The position numbers and the translations under genes were made by a program. Positions 1-6,454 of a stretch of DNA of 10,244 nt are shown here, piece by piece. How positions within the stretch are numbered: the stretch's first letter is position 1; the number at the start of each line of letters is the position of its first letter. The notes beneath the pieces were generated by a model. That model did not search any database and was not told where the DNA came from. It worked only from the letters and a program-made list of their open reading frames with translations. This DNA is from Deinococcus sp. Lineage in GTDB: Bacteria; Deinococcota; Deinococci; Deinococcales; Deinococcaceae. The DNA is taken from contig JAUNHF010000042.1 in assembly GCA_030524065.1 (NCBI GenBank), positions 1-10,244 of the forward strand, written 5' to 3'.

Positions 1-269
1 TTGCGGCTGGCGTTGTAAAACTCCTGCCCCGGCACGGTGTACAGGTGAAAGCGGGTCTTGAAACCCTGCACGCTGCCCAGTTCCAGCGGCATAAAATCGA
101 AGAACAGGGTGCGCTCGTCCTCGGTTTCCAGGCTGACCATCTCGCCGCGCAGTTTCTCGGGCACCTTGGAAAAGACGTATTTGAGGTTGACGGTCTTGCC
201 GGCCACGCCGGGGCCGTAATAAACGATCTTACAGTTGATTTCACGCGCTGCGAAATTGATGGTACTCAT
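1..269 (-). CDS. mglA: MglA-type small Ras-like GTPase, partial (C-terminal part beyond left edge)
   Basis: Cell-polarity GTPase, which in the family cycles between GTP- and GDP-bound forms under control of MglB. Only the first 89 residues are in the window; the gene runs off the left edge. Visible motifs are a P-loop GPGVAGKT at residues 19-26 and the atypical MglA switch motif TVPGQ at residues 78-82, where ordinary Ras proteins have DxxGQ. The start [19 protein letters not shown] follows an 18-base gap after the mglB stop, with AAGGGG placed 7 bases before the ATG. Gene order mglB then mglA is that of Thermus. In Myxococcus the pair sets gliding polarity; the role in non-gliding Deinococcus is not known from the sequence. 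The family assignment is secure; the effector is not. Confidence 0.93.
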   Translation of the reverse strand, partial: MSTINFAAREINCKIVYYGPGVAGKTVNLKYVFSKVPEKLRGEMVSLETEDERTLFFDFMPLELGSVQGFKTRFHLYTVPGQEFYNASR

Positions 270-276
270 GTCTCTA

Positions 277-282
277 CCCCTT
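277..282 (-). promoter_or_regulatory. Shine-Dalgarno sequence of mglA
   Basis: The minus strand reads AAGGGG, 7 bases before the mglA ATG at 269. It supports this start and shows that mglA, the second gene of the pair, is translated by ordinary ribosome binding, whereas mglB upstream has no such site. Confidence 0.7.
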
Positions 283-287
283 GTCTC

Positions 288-773
288 TTAGCCGAGCAGG
301 TCGTCCAGCAGAGCGCTGGCACCTTTGGAGAAGTCTTCGTCAAATTCCACGGGCGGGGCATCTTTCAGTTCATCCAGAATCGCGGCCACCTCGGCAACGG
401 CTTTCTTGGTCTGCACCTTGACCCGGCCCAGCGGCACGGTGGAATCGAAAATCAGGGTCAGCAGGCTGTCTTCACCCACCGCTTCCACGTACAGCGTGCC
501 GTTTTCACCCTGATGAATCTGCTCGCTAAAGGTTTTTTCACCCAGCATGTTGGCCAGCGCCGAGGTGGCCGCCGCGTTGCTGGCCACCAAGGTGGCGACG
601 CTGTCAAGGGCTGGCGGGCGCGGCGCCCAGATGGCCTCTTTGTGTGACAGCACAAAGCCTTTGCGGTCCACCAGCAGGCAGTAGCGCACGCCAGTATGTT
701 GCAGCAGCTCTTCGAGATGTCGGTCAACTCTTTCGTAAGCGTCGCCGTATAGCGCCAGGGTGGGTTCGATCAT
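288..773 (-). CDS. mglB: MglB-type Roadblock/LC7 protein, GTPase-activating partner of MglA
   Basis: A 161-residue protein of the Roadblock/LC7 family, which in the MglAB system forms a homodimer that stimulates GTP hydrolysis by MglA. The sequence shows the fold well: an N-terminal helix (residues 5-26), strand [17 protein letters not shown] (28-44), helix [22 protein letters not shown] (56-77), strands [19 protein letters not shown] (92-110) and a final long helix [19 protein letters not shown] (115-133). An acidic tail ends in LLDDLLG. The open frame continues upstream to 1502, but that part lies antisense to the antiporter gene; ATG 773 gives the normal family length and has a -10-like TATACT just upstream. 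It is followed 18 bases later by mglA, almost certainly in one transcript. Confidence 0.92.
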   Translation of the reverse strand: MIEPTLALYGDAYERVDRHLEELLQHTGVRYCLLVDRKGFVLSHKEAIWAPRPPALDSVATLVASNAAATSALANMLGEKTFSEQIHQGENGTLYVEAVGEDSLLTLIFDSTVPLGRVKVQTKKAVAEVAAILDELKDAPPVEFDEDFSKGASALLDDLLG

Positions 774-783
774 CGTGAGGCCC

Positions 784-789
784 AGTATA
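784..789 (-). promoter_or_regulatory. Likely -10 box of mglBA (near-leaderless)
   Basis: TATACT on the minus strand ends 10 bases before the mglB ATG, with no Shine-Dalgarno sequence between. Transcription would begin within a few bases of the start codon. A TTGTCA lies further upstream, but its spacing to TATACT is 22 bases, too long for a good -35 box. Confidence 0.5.
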
Positions 790-914
790 GAAAAGGGGTG
801 GCACGGGAGCCTGACAAAGCCCCGGCTCATGAAGGACCGTGCGGGCGGGGCCAGCAACAGGCCAAAACGGAGCTGTGCCGGGCTGGCCGGACCCAGCCGG
901 CGGGGGCCAGACCG

Positions 915-920
915 CATACT
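915..920 (+). promoter_or_regulatory. Likely -10 box of the antiporter gene (leaderless)
   Basis: CATACT is followed by 7 bases and then the ATG at 928. No convincing -35 box or Shine-Dalgarno sequence is visible. The spacing is that of leaderless Deinococcus promoters and helps choose 928 over start codons further upstream. Confidence 0.5.
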
Positions 921-927
921 GAGCAGC

Positions 928-2838
928 ATGCAGATTGATTTCGCACATGCCCTGGAGCACGCGGTGGTGGCGCTGCCCGTCATTGTGGCGCTGGGTCTGG
1001 GGGCCCAGATTCTGGCTTCACGCCTGAAAATTCCCGCCATCTTGCCGCTGCTGCTGACCGGCTTTCTGGTGGGACCGCTGCTGCACCTGATCAGCCCCGG
1101 CACGGTGATGGGCTCGGGCCTGCAAACCCTGACCTCGCTGGCGGTGGCCGTGATTCTGTTCGAGGGCGGCCTGACCCTCAGGTTCAGCGACATCGCCGGA
1201 CATGGCCGGGCCGTGACCCGCCTGATCTCGGTAGGCGCGCTGGTCACCTGGGTGCTGGCGGCGAGCGGCGCCCACTTTATCACCGGGCTAAACTGGGGCG
1301 TGGCGGCGCTGTTCGGAGCGCTGGTCATCGTGACTGGCCCGACCGTGATTGCCCCGCTGCTCCAGAACATCCGGCCCAACCCCCGCGTGGGGGGCGTGCT
1401 GCGCTGGGAAGGCATCCTGATTGACCCGGTGGGCGTGCTGGCCGCCGCCATCGCCTTTGAGTGGGTGCGCTCCAGCAGCGGCGGCGAGGCCCTGACCGCC
1501 ACCCTGGTTCACTTGGCCGGCTTTGTCGGTGTAGGGGCGCTGTTCGGAGCCGTGATGGGCCTGACAATGGTCTGGGCACTGCGGCGCGAGGTTATTCCCG
1601 ACCATCTGGTCAATCCGGCGGTGCTGGCCTGGGTGCTGCTCGCCTTTGGCCTGACCGATATCTTCGTGCCCGAGTCGGGCCTGCTGGCCGTGACCATCAT
1701 GGGCATGATGGCCGCCAACATGAATGTGCCCCGCCTGGGCGAACTGCTGCACTTCAAAGAAGAAGTGGTGGTGATTTTGCTGAGCACCATTTTTGTGGCG
1801 CTGGCGGCCAATGTACCGGCCGAGTCGCTGCGGGCCGTATTCCAGCCGGGACCGCTGCTGCTGCTGCTGTTCATGCTGAGCGTGGTGCGGCCTGCCAGCG
1901 TATTGATCAGCACGGCGGGCAGCAACCTGAACTTGCGCGAGCGGACCTTTATCAGCTACGTAGGCCCGCGCGGGATCGTGGCGGCGGCGGTCAGCGCTCT
2001 GTTTGCCAGCCGCCTGACCGAGCTGGGCATTCCCGGCGGCGAGCAGCTGCTGACGCTGGTCTTTACAATGATTGTGGGCACGGTGATTCTGGCAAGCCTG
2101 ACCGCCAAGCCGGTGGCCCGCGCCCTGGGCGTGGCGCAGGCCGAGCCAGATGGGTTTCTGGTGGTGGGCGCCCACCCCTGGGCACGCGAGATTGCCCAGG
2201 CCCTGCAAGCCGAGGAGGTCAGCGTGATGCTGGCCGACACCAACCGCGCCAACGTGACCCAGGCCAAGGTAGGGGGCCTTACCGCACACTACGGCAGCCT
2301 GCTGAGCGAACTGGCTGACCGCCTGCCCCTTGAGGGCATCGGCAACCTGCTGGCGCTGACCCCCAGCGACGAGGCCAACACCCTCAGTGCCCGCAAGTAC
2401 GAGAAAACTTTTGGGCGCACCCACGCGTTTCAGCTCCAGCCGGGCGGCGAAAACCGCCGCACCCAGATGAAAGACGGCTACACCGCCATGAGCGCTTTTG
2501 CCGGAGCACCGACCTTTGCCCAGTTGCAGGAGCTGTACGAGGCAGGTGCGCGGGTAAAGCGCACCCGCCTGACCGACAGCTATACCCTGGCCGATTACCT
2601 GCGTGACCTGCCGGAAAATGCCGTGCTGCTGCTGCAAGGGCGCGAAGGCCGCTTTCAGGTGGCGACCGGTCTGCCCACCTCGGCCCCGGCCGGCAGCGTG
2701 ATGGTGGCGCTGGTGCCGCCGGCAGGCACCCCGGGTCAGGTGCCGCAGAACCGGGAAGAAACGGGGCCGGATGCACTGGCAGTCAGTCCGCAGGACTACA
2801 CCACCAATGTGGCCGACCCGGAGAGAATGGAGCGCTAG
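928..2838 (+). CDS. NhaP/CPA1-type cation:proton antiporter with C-terminal Rossmann-like domain
   Basis: A 636-residue inner-membrane monovalent cation/proton exchanger. Residues about 10-400 form roughly 12 hydrophobic segments. Family motifs are FEGGLTL (78-84), [10 protein letters not shown] (136-145), EGILIDPVG (161-169), where D166 is the expected ion-binding aspartate, and [17 protein letters not shown] (344-360). Residues about 408-500 resemble a TrkA-N/RCK nucleotide-binding domain ([20 protein letters not shown]), but the usual GxGxxG loop is replaced by GAHPWA, so NAD binding is doubtful. A less conserved tail follows to 636. The frame is open to 760, but the first 56 codons are basic, non-conserved and overlap the divergent promoter region; ATG 928 fits the -10 box and puts the first membrane helix at the N-terminus. 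It is transcribed divergently from mglBA. Ion preference cannot be told from sequence. Confidence 0.9.
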   Translation: MQIDFAHALEHAVVALPVIVALGLGAQILASRLKIPAILPLLLTGFLVGPLLHLISPGTVMGSGLQTLTSLAVAVILFEGGLTLRFSDIAGHGRAVTRLISVGALVTWVLAASGAHFITGLNWGVAALFGALVIVTGPTVIAPLLQNIRPNPRVGGVLRWEGILIDPVGVLAAAIAFEWVRSSSGGEALTATLVHLAGFVGVGALFGAVMGLTMVWALRREVIPDHLVNPAVLAWVLLAFGLTDIFVPESGLLAVTIMGMMAANMNVPRLGELLHFKEEVVVILLSTIFVALAANVPAESLRAVFQPGPLLLLLFMLSVVRPASVLISTAGSNLNLRERTFISYVGPRGIVAAAVSALFASRLTELGIPGGEQLLTLVFTMIVGTVILASLTAKPVARALGVAQAEPDGFLVVGAHPWAREIAQALQAEEVSVMLADTNRANVTQAKVGGLTAHYGSLLSELADRLPLEGIGNLLALTPSDEANTLSARKYEKTFGRTHAFQLQPGGENRRTQMKDGYTAMSAFAGAPTFAQLQELYEAGARVKRTRLTDSYTLADYLRDLPENAVLLLQGREGRFQVATGLPTSAPAGSVMVALVPPAGTPGQVPQNREETGPDALAVSPQDYTTNVADPERMER

Positions 2839-2856
2839 CCGGGACATTCCGTCAGT

Positions 2857-3510
2857 GTGAGGGCGAGCACATTGGCGGGGATGGTGGGCATTTTTATCTC
2901 TGGCCTGCTGGTACTGATTCTGGTAGGACTTGCAACCGCCGGCTTCGTGCTCGGTCATCCCAAAAATCGCCGAGGAATGAGCGCTTCCTAGATCATGGCC
3001 GGACTCTGCCTGCCGGTGGCGCTGCTCATCAGTTCAGCGGGAGTTCTTTGTGTGGACGAGTGAACAGGCTTTTCGCAGGGGATTCACGACTCTGACTAAA
3101 CTTCACTCGGCAACGGCTACTTCATCTCTTTCGGTGACGCTCCAGACCACTCCTTTTATCTACGCTTTCCCAACGAAAGGGAGAGCAAGTGGCAGGTGGT
3201 GCGGGTAGGATGCAGCGGGAGAGATATCGTGATGCAGTCGGGGAATAAGCCTTCGCTGTACGCTCATCTGACTTCGCAGGGTGGGTTTAGAGAACTTAGT
3301 GACATCACGGCTCTGAAACCTGTGCAGTGGTCGCTTGACGGAGAGAGCACCGTCCCCACACCCTGTCAGCCTCAGAAACCCCTGAAATTCGCCGTGCTGA
3401 GTGGTGTTGTGGGCCTCTTGCCGCTGGTGAGCTGGCTGGCTGGACTTATCTGGCTGACCTCACTGGGCCGCCGCTCACCCCTTCAAAAAAATGGGCGCTA
3501 TAGAACGTAA
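2857..3510 (+). pseudogene. Small membrane protein gene broken by three in-frame stop codons
   Basis: One reading frame runs from about GTG 2857 or ATG 2881 to TAA 3508-3510 and makes sense as one protein, but holds TAG at 2989, TGA at 3061 and TAA at 3097. In order it encodes a first membrane helix (GMVGIFISGLLVLILVGLA), a short basic loop (HPKNRRG), a second membrane helix (GLCLPVALLISSAGVLCV), a polar domain of about 100 residues beginning LGNGYFISFGDAPDHSFYLR, and a third membrane helix (FAVLSGVVGLLPLVSWLAGLIW) near the C-terminus. The stretch from GTG 3196 is an uninterrupted 104-residue frame but lacks a good ribosome binding site and starts in mid-domain. The bases are visibly less GC-rich than the neighbours, suggesting foreign or decaying DNA. 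I do not recognise the family. Separate small genes, or stop-codon readthrough, are less likely alternatives. Confidence 0.6.
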
Positions 3511-3539
3511 AGAAACTGGGCCACCCTAGAGCGGCCCAG
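3508..3539 (-). terminator. Intrinsic terminator of the GRxG-repeat protein gene
   Basis: Perfect 7-base arms CTGGGCC (3516-3522) and GGCCCAG (3533-3539) enclose a 10-base loop. Read on the minus strand, the stem is followed at once by TTTCTTTACG, so it suits the gene ending at 3558. On the plus strand no T-run follows, although it might still slow transcription of the broken gene. Confidence 0.65.
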
Positions 3540-3557
3540 CCTCGCAGAAATTGACCC

Positions 3558-4013
3558 TCAGCCCGCTTTGGCGCTGGCGCGGGGTTCCAGCGCGTAAAAG
3601 GCCACCACGGCCACCAGCACGCCCACCCAGCCAGGAGCGCCGGCCAGTTCCATGCTGAAGGGGCGGCCCAGCACGGTGCTGCCCAGGCGGCCTTCAAGGT
3701 GGTCGCCGGTCTGCTGGGCGGCAATGTCCCAGCCAATGATCGGTTCACCGAAGCGGCCGGTCACGCGGTCCACGCCGCGCAGGCTCAGCCGCTGGTCGCC
3801 GATGTTGCCGCGCAGCTCGCCGCTTTCAAGGGCCACGGTGATGTTCTGGTCGCCCACTTTGCCCTGCACGCCGGTTTCGGTGATTTCCAGCTCGATGTTC
3901 TTGCCATGCAGCCGGCCACCTGCGCGTCCGACGATCCGGTCTTCCTGAATCTCGCAGCGAACGCTGAAGCCCTCGCCCTCCTGGCCGATGCGGCCCCTGA
4001 TCACTTCATTCAT
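3558..4013 (-). CDS. Unrecognised GRxG-repeat protein with C-terminal membrane anchor
   Basis: A 151-residue protein I cannot assign to a named family. It is built from six imperfect repeats, each opening with a hydrophobic-x-Gly-Arg/Lys/Asn-hydrophobic-Gly motif: IRGRIG (5-10), IVGRAG (27-32), VQGKVG (49-54), LRGNIG (67-72), VTGRFG (84-89) and LEGRLG (106-111). After each motif comes a strand of alternating hydrophobic residues such as NITVALE or NIELEIT. The spacing is 22, 22, 18, 17 and 22 residues, which suggests an all-beta, possibly solenoid, fold. One membrane helix (WVGVLVAVVAFYAL, 129-142) ends the protein, followed by a short tail EPRASAKAG. There is no signal peptide, so the repeats probably lie in the cytoplasm on a tail anchor. 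TATACT ends exactly 7 bases before ATG 4013, and a terminator follows the stop: a single-gene unit. Confidence 0.82.
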   Translation of the reverse strand: MNEVIRGRIGQEGEGFSVRCEIQEDRIVGRAGGRLHGKNIELEITETGVQGKVGDQNITVALESGELRGNIGDQRLSLRGVDRVTGRFGEPIIGWDIAAQQTGDHLEGRLGSTVLGRPFSMELAGAPGWVGVLVAVVAFYALEPRASAKAG

Positions 4014-4020
4014 AGCGGCA

Positions 4021-4026
4021 AGTATA
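4021..4026 (-). promoter_or_regulatory. -10 box of the GRxG-repeat protein gene (leaderless)
   Basis: The minus strand reads TATACT, then TGCCGCT, then ATG at 4013. The spacing is ideal for a transcript starting at or next to the A of the start codon. There is no Shine-Dalgarno sequence and no clear -35 box. The promoter sits in the 35-base gap behind the ABC-F gene, so this gene need not depend on read-through from it. Confidence 0.65.
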
Positions 4027-4048
4027 AGGGCAAAGGTAAGCCAGGTTC

Positions 4049-6160
4049 TTAAGAAGAGCGCGGCCGCACGGCCCCAGTGCGCTCAAACCACTCGCGGCGG
4101 CGCAGAAGCGGCCCGCCCTCGCCCAACTGCACGCGGCCCACCTGCCAGCGCCCGAACAAAATCCGCAGCGCTCCGCCCAACAGCGCCTCTGCGAAATGCG
4201 CGGGCAGCGGCCCAGCCCCATCTGTGGACAGGCGCAGAGTGAGGCCGTCCCAGGCGAAATGCGGACATTCCGGCTGGTGGGCCGCCCAGAAGATGCCGCC
4301 GCTTTCCAAGTGCAGCGCCCGCACCCGCAGCGGCGGCTCGGGCACCTCATCGTCCCAGACTTCTTCGCCGTAGACCTCGGCGTAGGTGGCGTACAGCTCG
4401 GCCTGAAGGTGCCCGGCTTCGGAGCGCAGGCGGGCTTCCTCGCGGCCAGTCAGCCGCCAGGGGGTGTCCAGTTCGGCGTGCAGGTCCAGCAGGGCCTGCT
4501 CCAGCCGGAACATCCGCTGCGGGGCACTGGGCGGTGGGGGCGAGGGCGGCGGGTCGCCCTCCAGCGTGCGGGCCGGGTCGGCGTAATCGCTGCGGCCCCA
4601 GCCGGACACCTCGCGCAGCTCGGCGCCCTCAATCACCCACAGCCGGGTCGCCACCTCGCGGGCAAAGTGCCGGTCGTGCGTCACGATGACCAGCGCCCCG
4701 CCGTAGGCCTGCACCGCCGCTTCCAGCGCCTGCAAAGCTTCGACATCCAGGTGGTTGGTGGGTTCGTCCAGCAGCAGCAGGTCCGAGCGCAGGGCACTGA
4801 CGAGCGCCAGCCCAGCCCGCGACCGCTCGCCGCCCGACAGCTGTTCGGGGGTCTGCGCCCAGTGCCCGGCCCCAAAGCCAGCCGCGCCCAGCAGCGCCGC
4901 CGCCGCGTCTCCGAAGCGCTCTGCAAACTGGGCGTACAGGCCGCGCCCCGGTGTCAGGCCGTGCCAGGTCTGGTCCAGGTAAGCCAGGGTCACGCCGCCG
5001 GCCAGCCGCAGCACCGGCTCCGGCGGGCCAGGGTTGGGCTTTTGCTCGCCGGCCAGCAGCCGCAGCAGGGTGGATTTGCCGGTGCCGTTGGCGCCCAGCA
5101 GGGCCACCCGGTCCCCCTGGCGCAGCCGGAAGCGGGCGCCACGCAACACCGCCCGCTCACCGCCGCCGCCATCAGAGAAAGTCACGCTGAGGTGCTCGCC
5201 CCAGGCCAGCAGCCGGGCGCGGCTGTCGCCGGCCAGCAGCCGCATCCGCAGTTGCCGCTCGGGTAGGGGGGCTTCGGGCACCGCCACCCGCCCGGCCCGC
5301 GAGCGCACGGCCGCCGAGCGCCGGCCCCAGCGGTCCAGCCGCCCCGCCGCCGCCGTCAGGCGGCCTGCCTCGCGCCCCTGCAACTGGGCTTCGCGGCCCA
5401 GGGTGCGCCGCTCCAGCTCACGCTGCGCCTGGGCCTGGCTATAGCCGCCGGGGTATTCGGTCAGTGCGCCGCCGGCCAGCCACAGCGAGCGCCCGGCCAC
5501 CGCGTCCAGAAAGTCGCGGTCGTGGCTGGTCAGCAGCACGCCGCCGCCAAACGAGCGCAGATACCCTTCGAGCCACTCGCGCATGCGGATGTCCAGGTGG
5601 TTGGTGGGTTCGTCCAGCAGCAGCAGGTCCGGTTCGCAGGCCAGGGTCAGCGCCAGCGCCAGCCGGGTTTTCTCGCCGCCCGACAAAGTAGAGGCCTCAC
5701 GTCCTTCGAGGTCCGGCACGTCCCGCAGGCCCAGGGCCGCCAGCATCCGCCCTAGCCGGGCAGGCCAGGCCGCCGCCTGAGCCTGTTCCAGCCGGGCCTG
5801 CACCTCGCCCCAGCGGTCCAGGGCTTCCGCGTCATCCAGCTGCCCGGCCAGCGCCTGCGCCTCGGCTTCCAGGGCGCGGTAGGGCCAGGCCCCCGCCAGC
5901 AGGGCACCCACCCGCACGCCCGGCGCGAAGTCGTGGTGCTGGTCCAGCGTCGCCAGCCGCAGGTCCGGCGCACGCCACAGCTCGCCGCTGTCGGGGGGGC
6001 GCGTGCCGTTTAGCACGTCCAGCAGGGTGGTCTTGCCGGCTCCGTTGCGTCCCAGCAGGGCCACGCGCTCCCCGCTTCGGAGGTCCAGCGAAACGCCCGC
6101 AAGCAGGTCCCGCTCCGCAACACTGAGGCGCAGGTCTTGGGCACGCAGCAGCAGAGTCAC
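4049..6160 (-). CDS. ABC-F family double-ATPase protein with unusual C-terminal domain
   Basis: A soluble protein of 703 residues with two ABC ATPase domains and no membrane segments, as in ABC-F proteins, which in general act on ribosomes. Domain 1 has Walker A GRNGAGKT (37-44), signature LSGGE (159-163), Walker B LLLLDEPTNHLD (179-190) and switch His 213. Domain 2 has GANGTGKS (356-363), LSGGE (441-445), LLLLDEPTNHLD (461-472) and His 495. All key residues are intact. The linker (about 241-310) is Arg- and Ala-rich and helical. After a proline-rich stretch (536-547) comes a helical segment (548-600, coiled-coil-like), then about 100 residues (605-703) with aromatic motifs FWAAHQPECPHFAWDGLTL and ILFGRWQVGRVQLG that I do not recognise. 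I chose GTG 6160 because TACACT lies 7 bases before it and the ATPase begins there; the frame stays open to 6286. Whether it gives antibiotic resistance or serves translation is open. Confidence 0.88.
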   Translation of the reverse strand: MTLLLRAQDLRLSVAERDLLAGVSLDLRSGERVALLGRNGAGKTTLLDVLNGTRPPDSGELWRAPDLRLATLDQHHDFAPGVRVGALLAGAWPYRALEAEAQALAGQLDDAEALDRWGEVQARLEQAQAAAWPARLGRMLAALGLRDVPDLEGREASTLSGGEKTRLALALTLACEPDLLLLDEPTNHLDIRMREWLEGYLRSFGGGVLLTSHDRDFLDAVAGRSLWLAGGALTEYPGGYSQAQAQRELERRTLGREAQLQGREAGRLTAAAGRLDRWGRRSAAVRSRAGRVAVPEAPLPERQLRMRLLAGDSRARLLAWGEHLSVTFSDGGGGERAVLRGARFRLRQGDRVALLGANGTGKSTLLRLLAGEQKPNPGPPEPVLRLAGGVTLAYLDQTWHGLTPGRGLYAQFAERFGDAAAALLGAAGFGAGHWAQTPEQLSGGERSRAGLALVSALRSDLLLLDEPTNHLDVEALQALEAAVQAYGGALVIVTHDRHFAREVATRLWVIEGAELREVSGWGRSDYADPARTLEGDPPPSPPPPSAPQRMFRLEQALLDLHAELDTPWRLTGREEARLRSEAGHLQAELYATYAEVYGEEVWDDEVPEPPLRVRALHLESGGIFWAAHQPECPHFAWDGLTLRLSTDGAGPLPAHFAEALLGGALRILFGRWQVGRVQLGEGGPLLRRREWFERTGAVRPRSS

Positions 6161-6167
6161 GCGCCCC

Positions 6168-6173
6168 AGTGTA
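6168..6173 (-). promoter_or_regulatory. -10 box of the ABC-F gene (leaderless), deciding the GTG start
   Basis: The minus strand reads TACACT, then GGGGCGC, then GTG at 6160. The 7-base gap equals that of two other promoters in this window. It argues that translation begins at this GTG and not at codons up to 42 positions upstream. Confidence 0.55.
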
Positions 6174-6280
6174 GCCCCAGTCAGCCGGCGCACTTCCAGA
6201 ACCGTACCCCTGGGCCGCAGCGCCCCGCCGGCACCACACGGCAAAAAGCGGCCATCTCCACGCGAAAAATGTGCGGACTT

Positions 6281-6368
6281 CACCACCCTGGGCCTGTAAA
6301 GTGGTGCCAGGGCTGCGCCGCACCACCGGGTGGCCCAGCTCCAAAAAGAAGCCTGTCAGACCTGGGCC
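6281..6368. repeat. Nested and competing inverted repeats in the ABC-F/trhO divergent region
   Basis: The centre is a palindrome with arms GTGGTGC (6301-6307) and GCACCAC (6320-6326) and a 12-base loop. Outside it, CTGGGCC (6288-6294) can pair with GGCCCAG (6332-6338). GGCCCAG can equally pair with a second CTGGGCC at 6362-6368, and GTGGTG can equally pair with CACCAC at 6281-6286. The arms are thus mutually exclusive. It may be a DNA operator or a folding leader RNA for trhO. GC-rich 7-mers recur by chance, so function is unproven. Confidence 0.45.
6297..6302 (+). promoter_or_regulatory. Possible -10 box of trhO
   Basis: TAAAGT fits the TANNNT pattern. Seventeen bases upstream stands CGGACT, which shares only the GAC core with TTGACA. 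If used, the transcript would begin near 6309, inside the palindrome at 6301-6326, and carry a leader of roughly 146 bases before the trhO ATG. No better promoter is visible in the region. Confidence 0.2.
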
Positions 6369-6454
6369 GCAGAATGGGAGTTGACGCCAGCTGGGGGGGG
6401 CCGCAGCCTGGAGAATAACCGCCGCAGCACCTCTTTTCAGAAAGCCCGACGACT

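Noticed and set aside
774..1502. N-terminal extension of MglB up to 1502
   Set aside because: The extra 243 residues are Ser/Pro/Arg-rich antisense of the antiporter; ATG 773 gives the normal MglB length and has its own -10 box.
1288..2958. A 556-residue open frame on the minus strand opposite the antiporter gene
   Set aside because: It is rich in His, Gln and Gly as expected from the reverse of a GC-rich gene, shows no motif, and lies antisense to a clearly conserved transporter.
4196..5266. A 356-residue plus-strand frame opposite the ABC-F gene
   Set aside because: It is the antisense shadow of the ATPase domains; its repetitive QQQ/GG composition mirrors the conserved LLLLDEPTNHLD and glycine-rich motifs.
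6393..6400. Run of eight G upstream of trhO as a phase-variable tract
   Set aside because: G runs of this size also arise in GC-rich spacer DNA (a run of seven lies inside the ABC-F gene at 5993-5999), and this one is not placed between -10 and -35 boxes that I can support.
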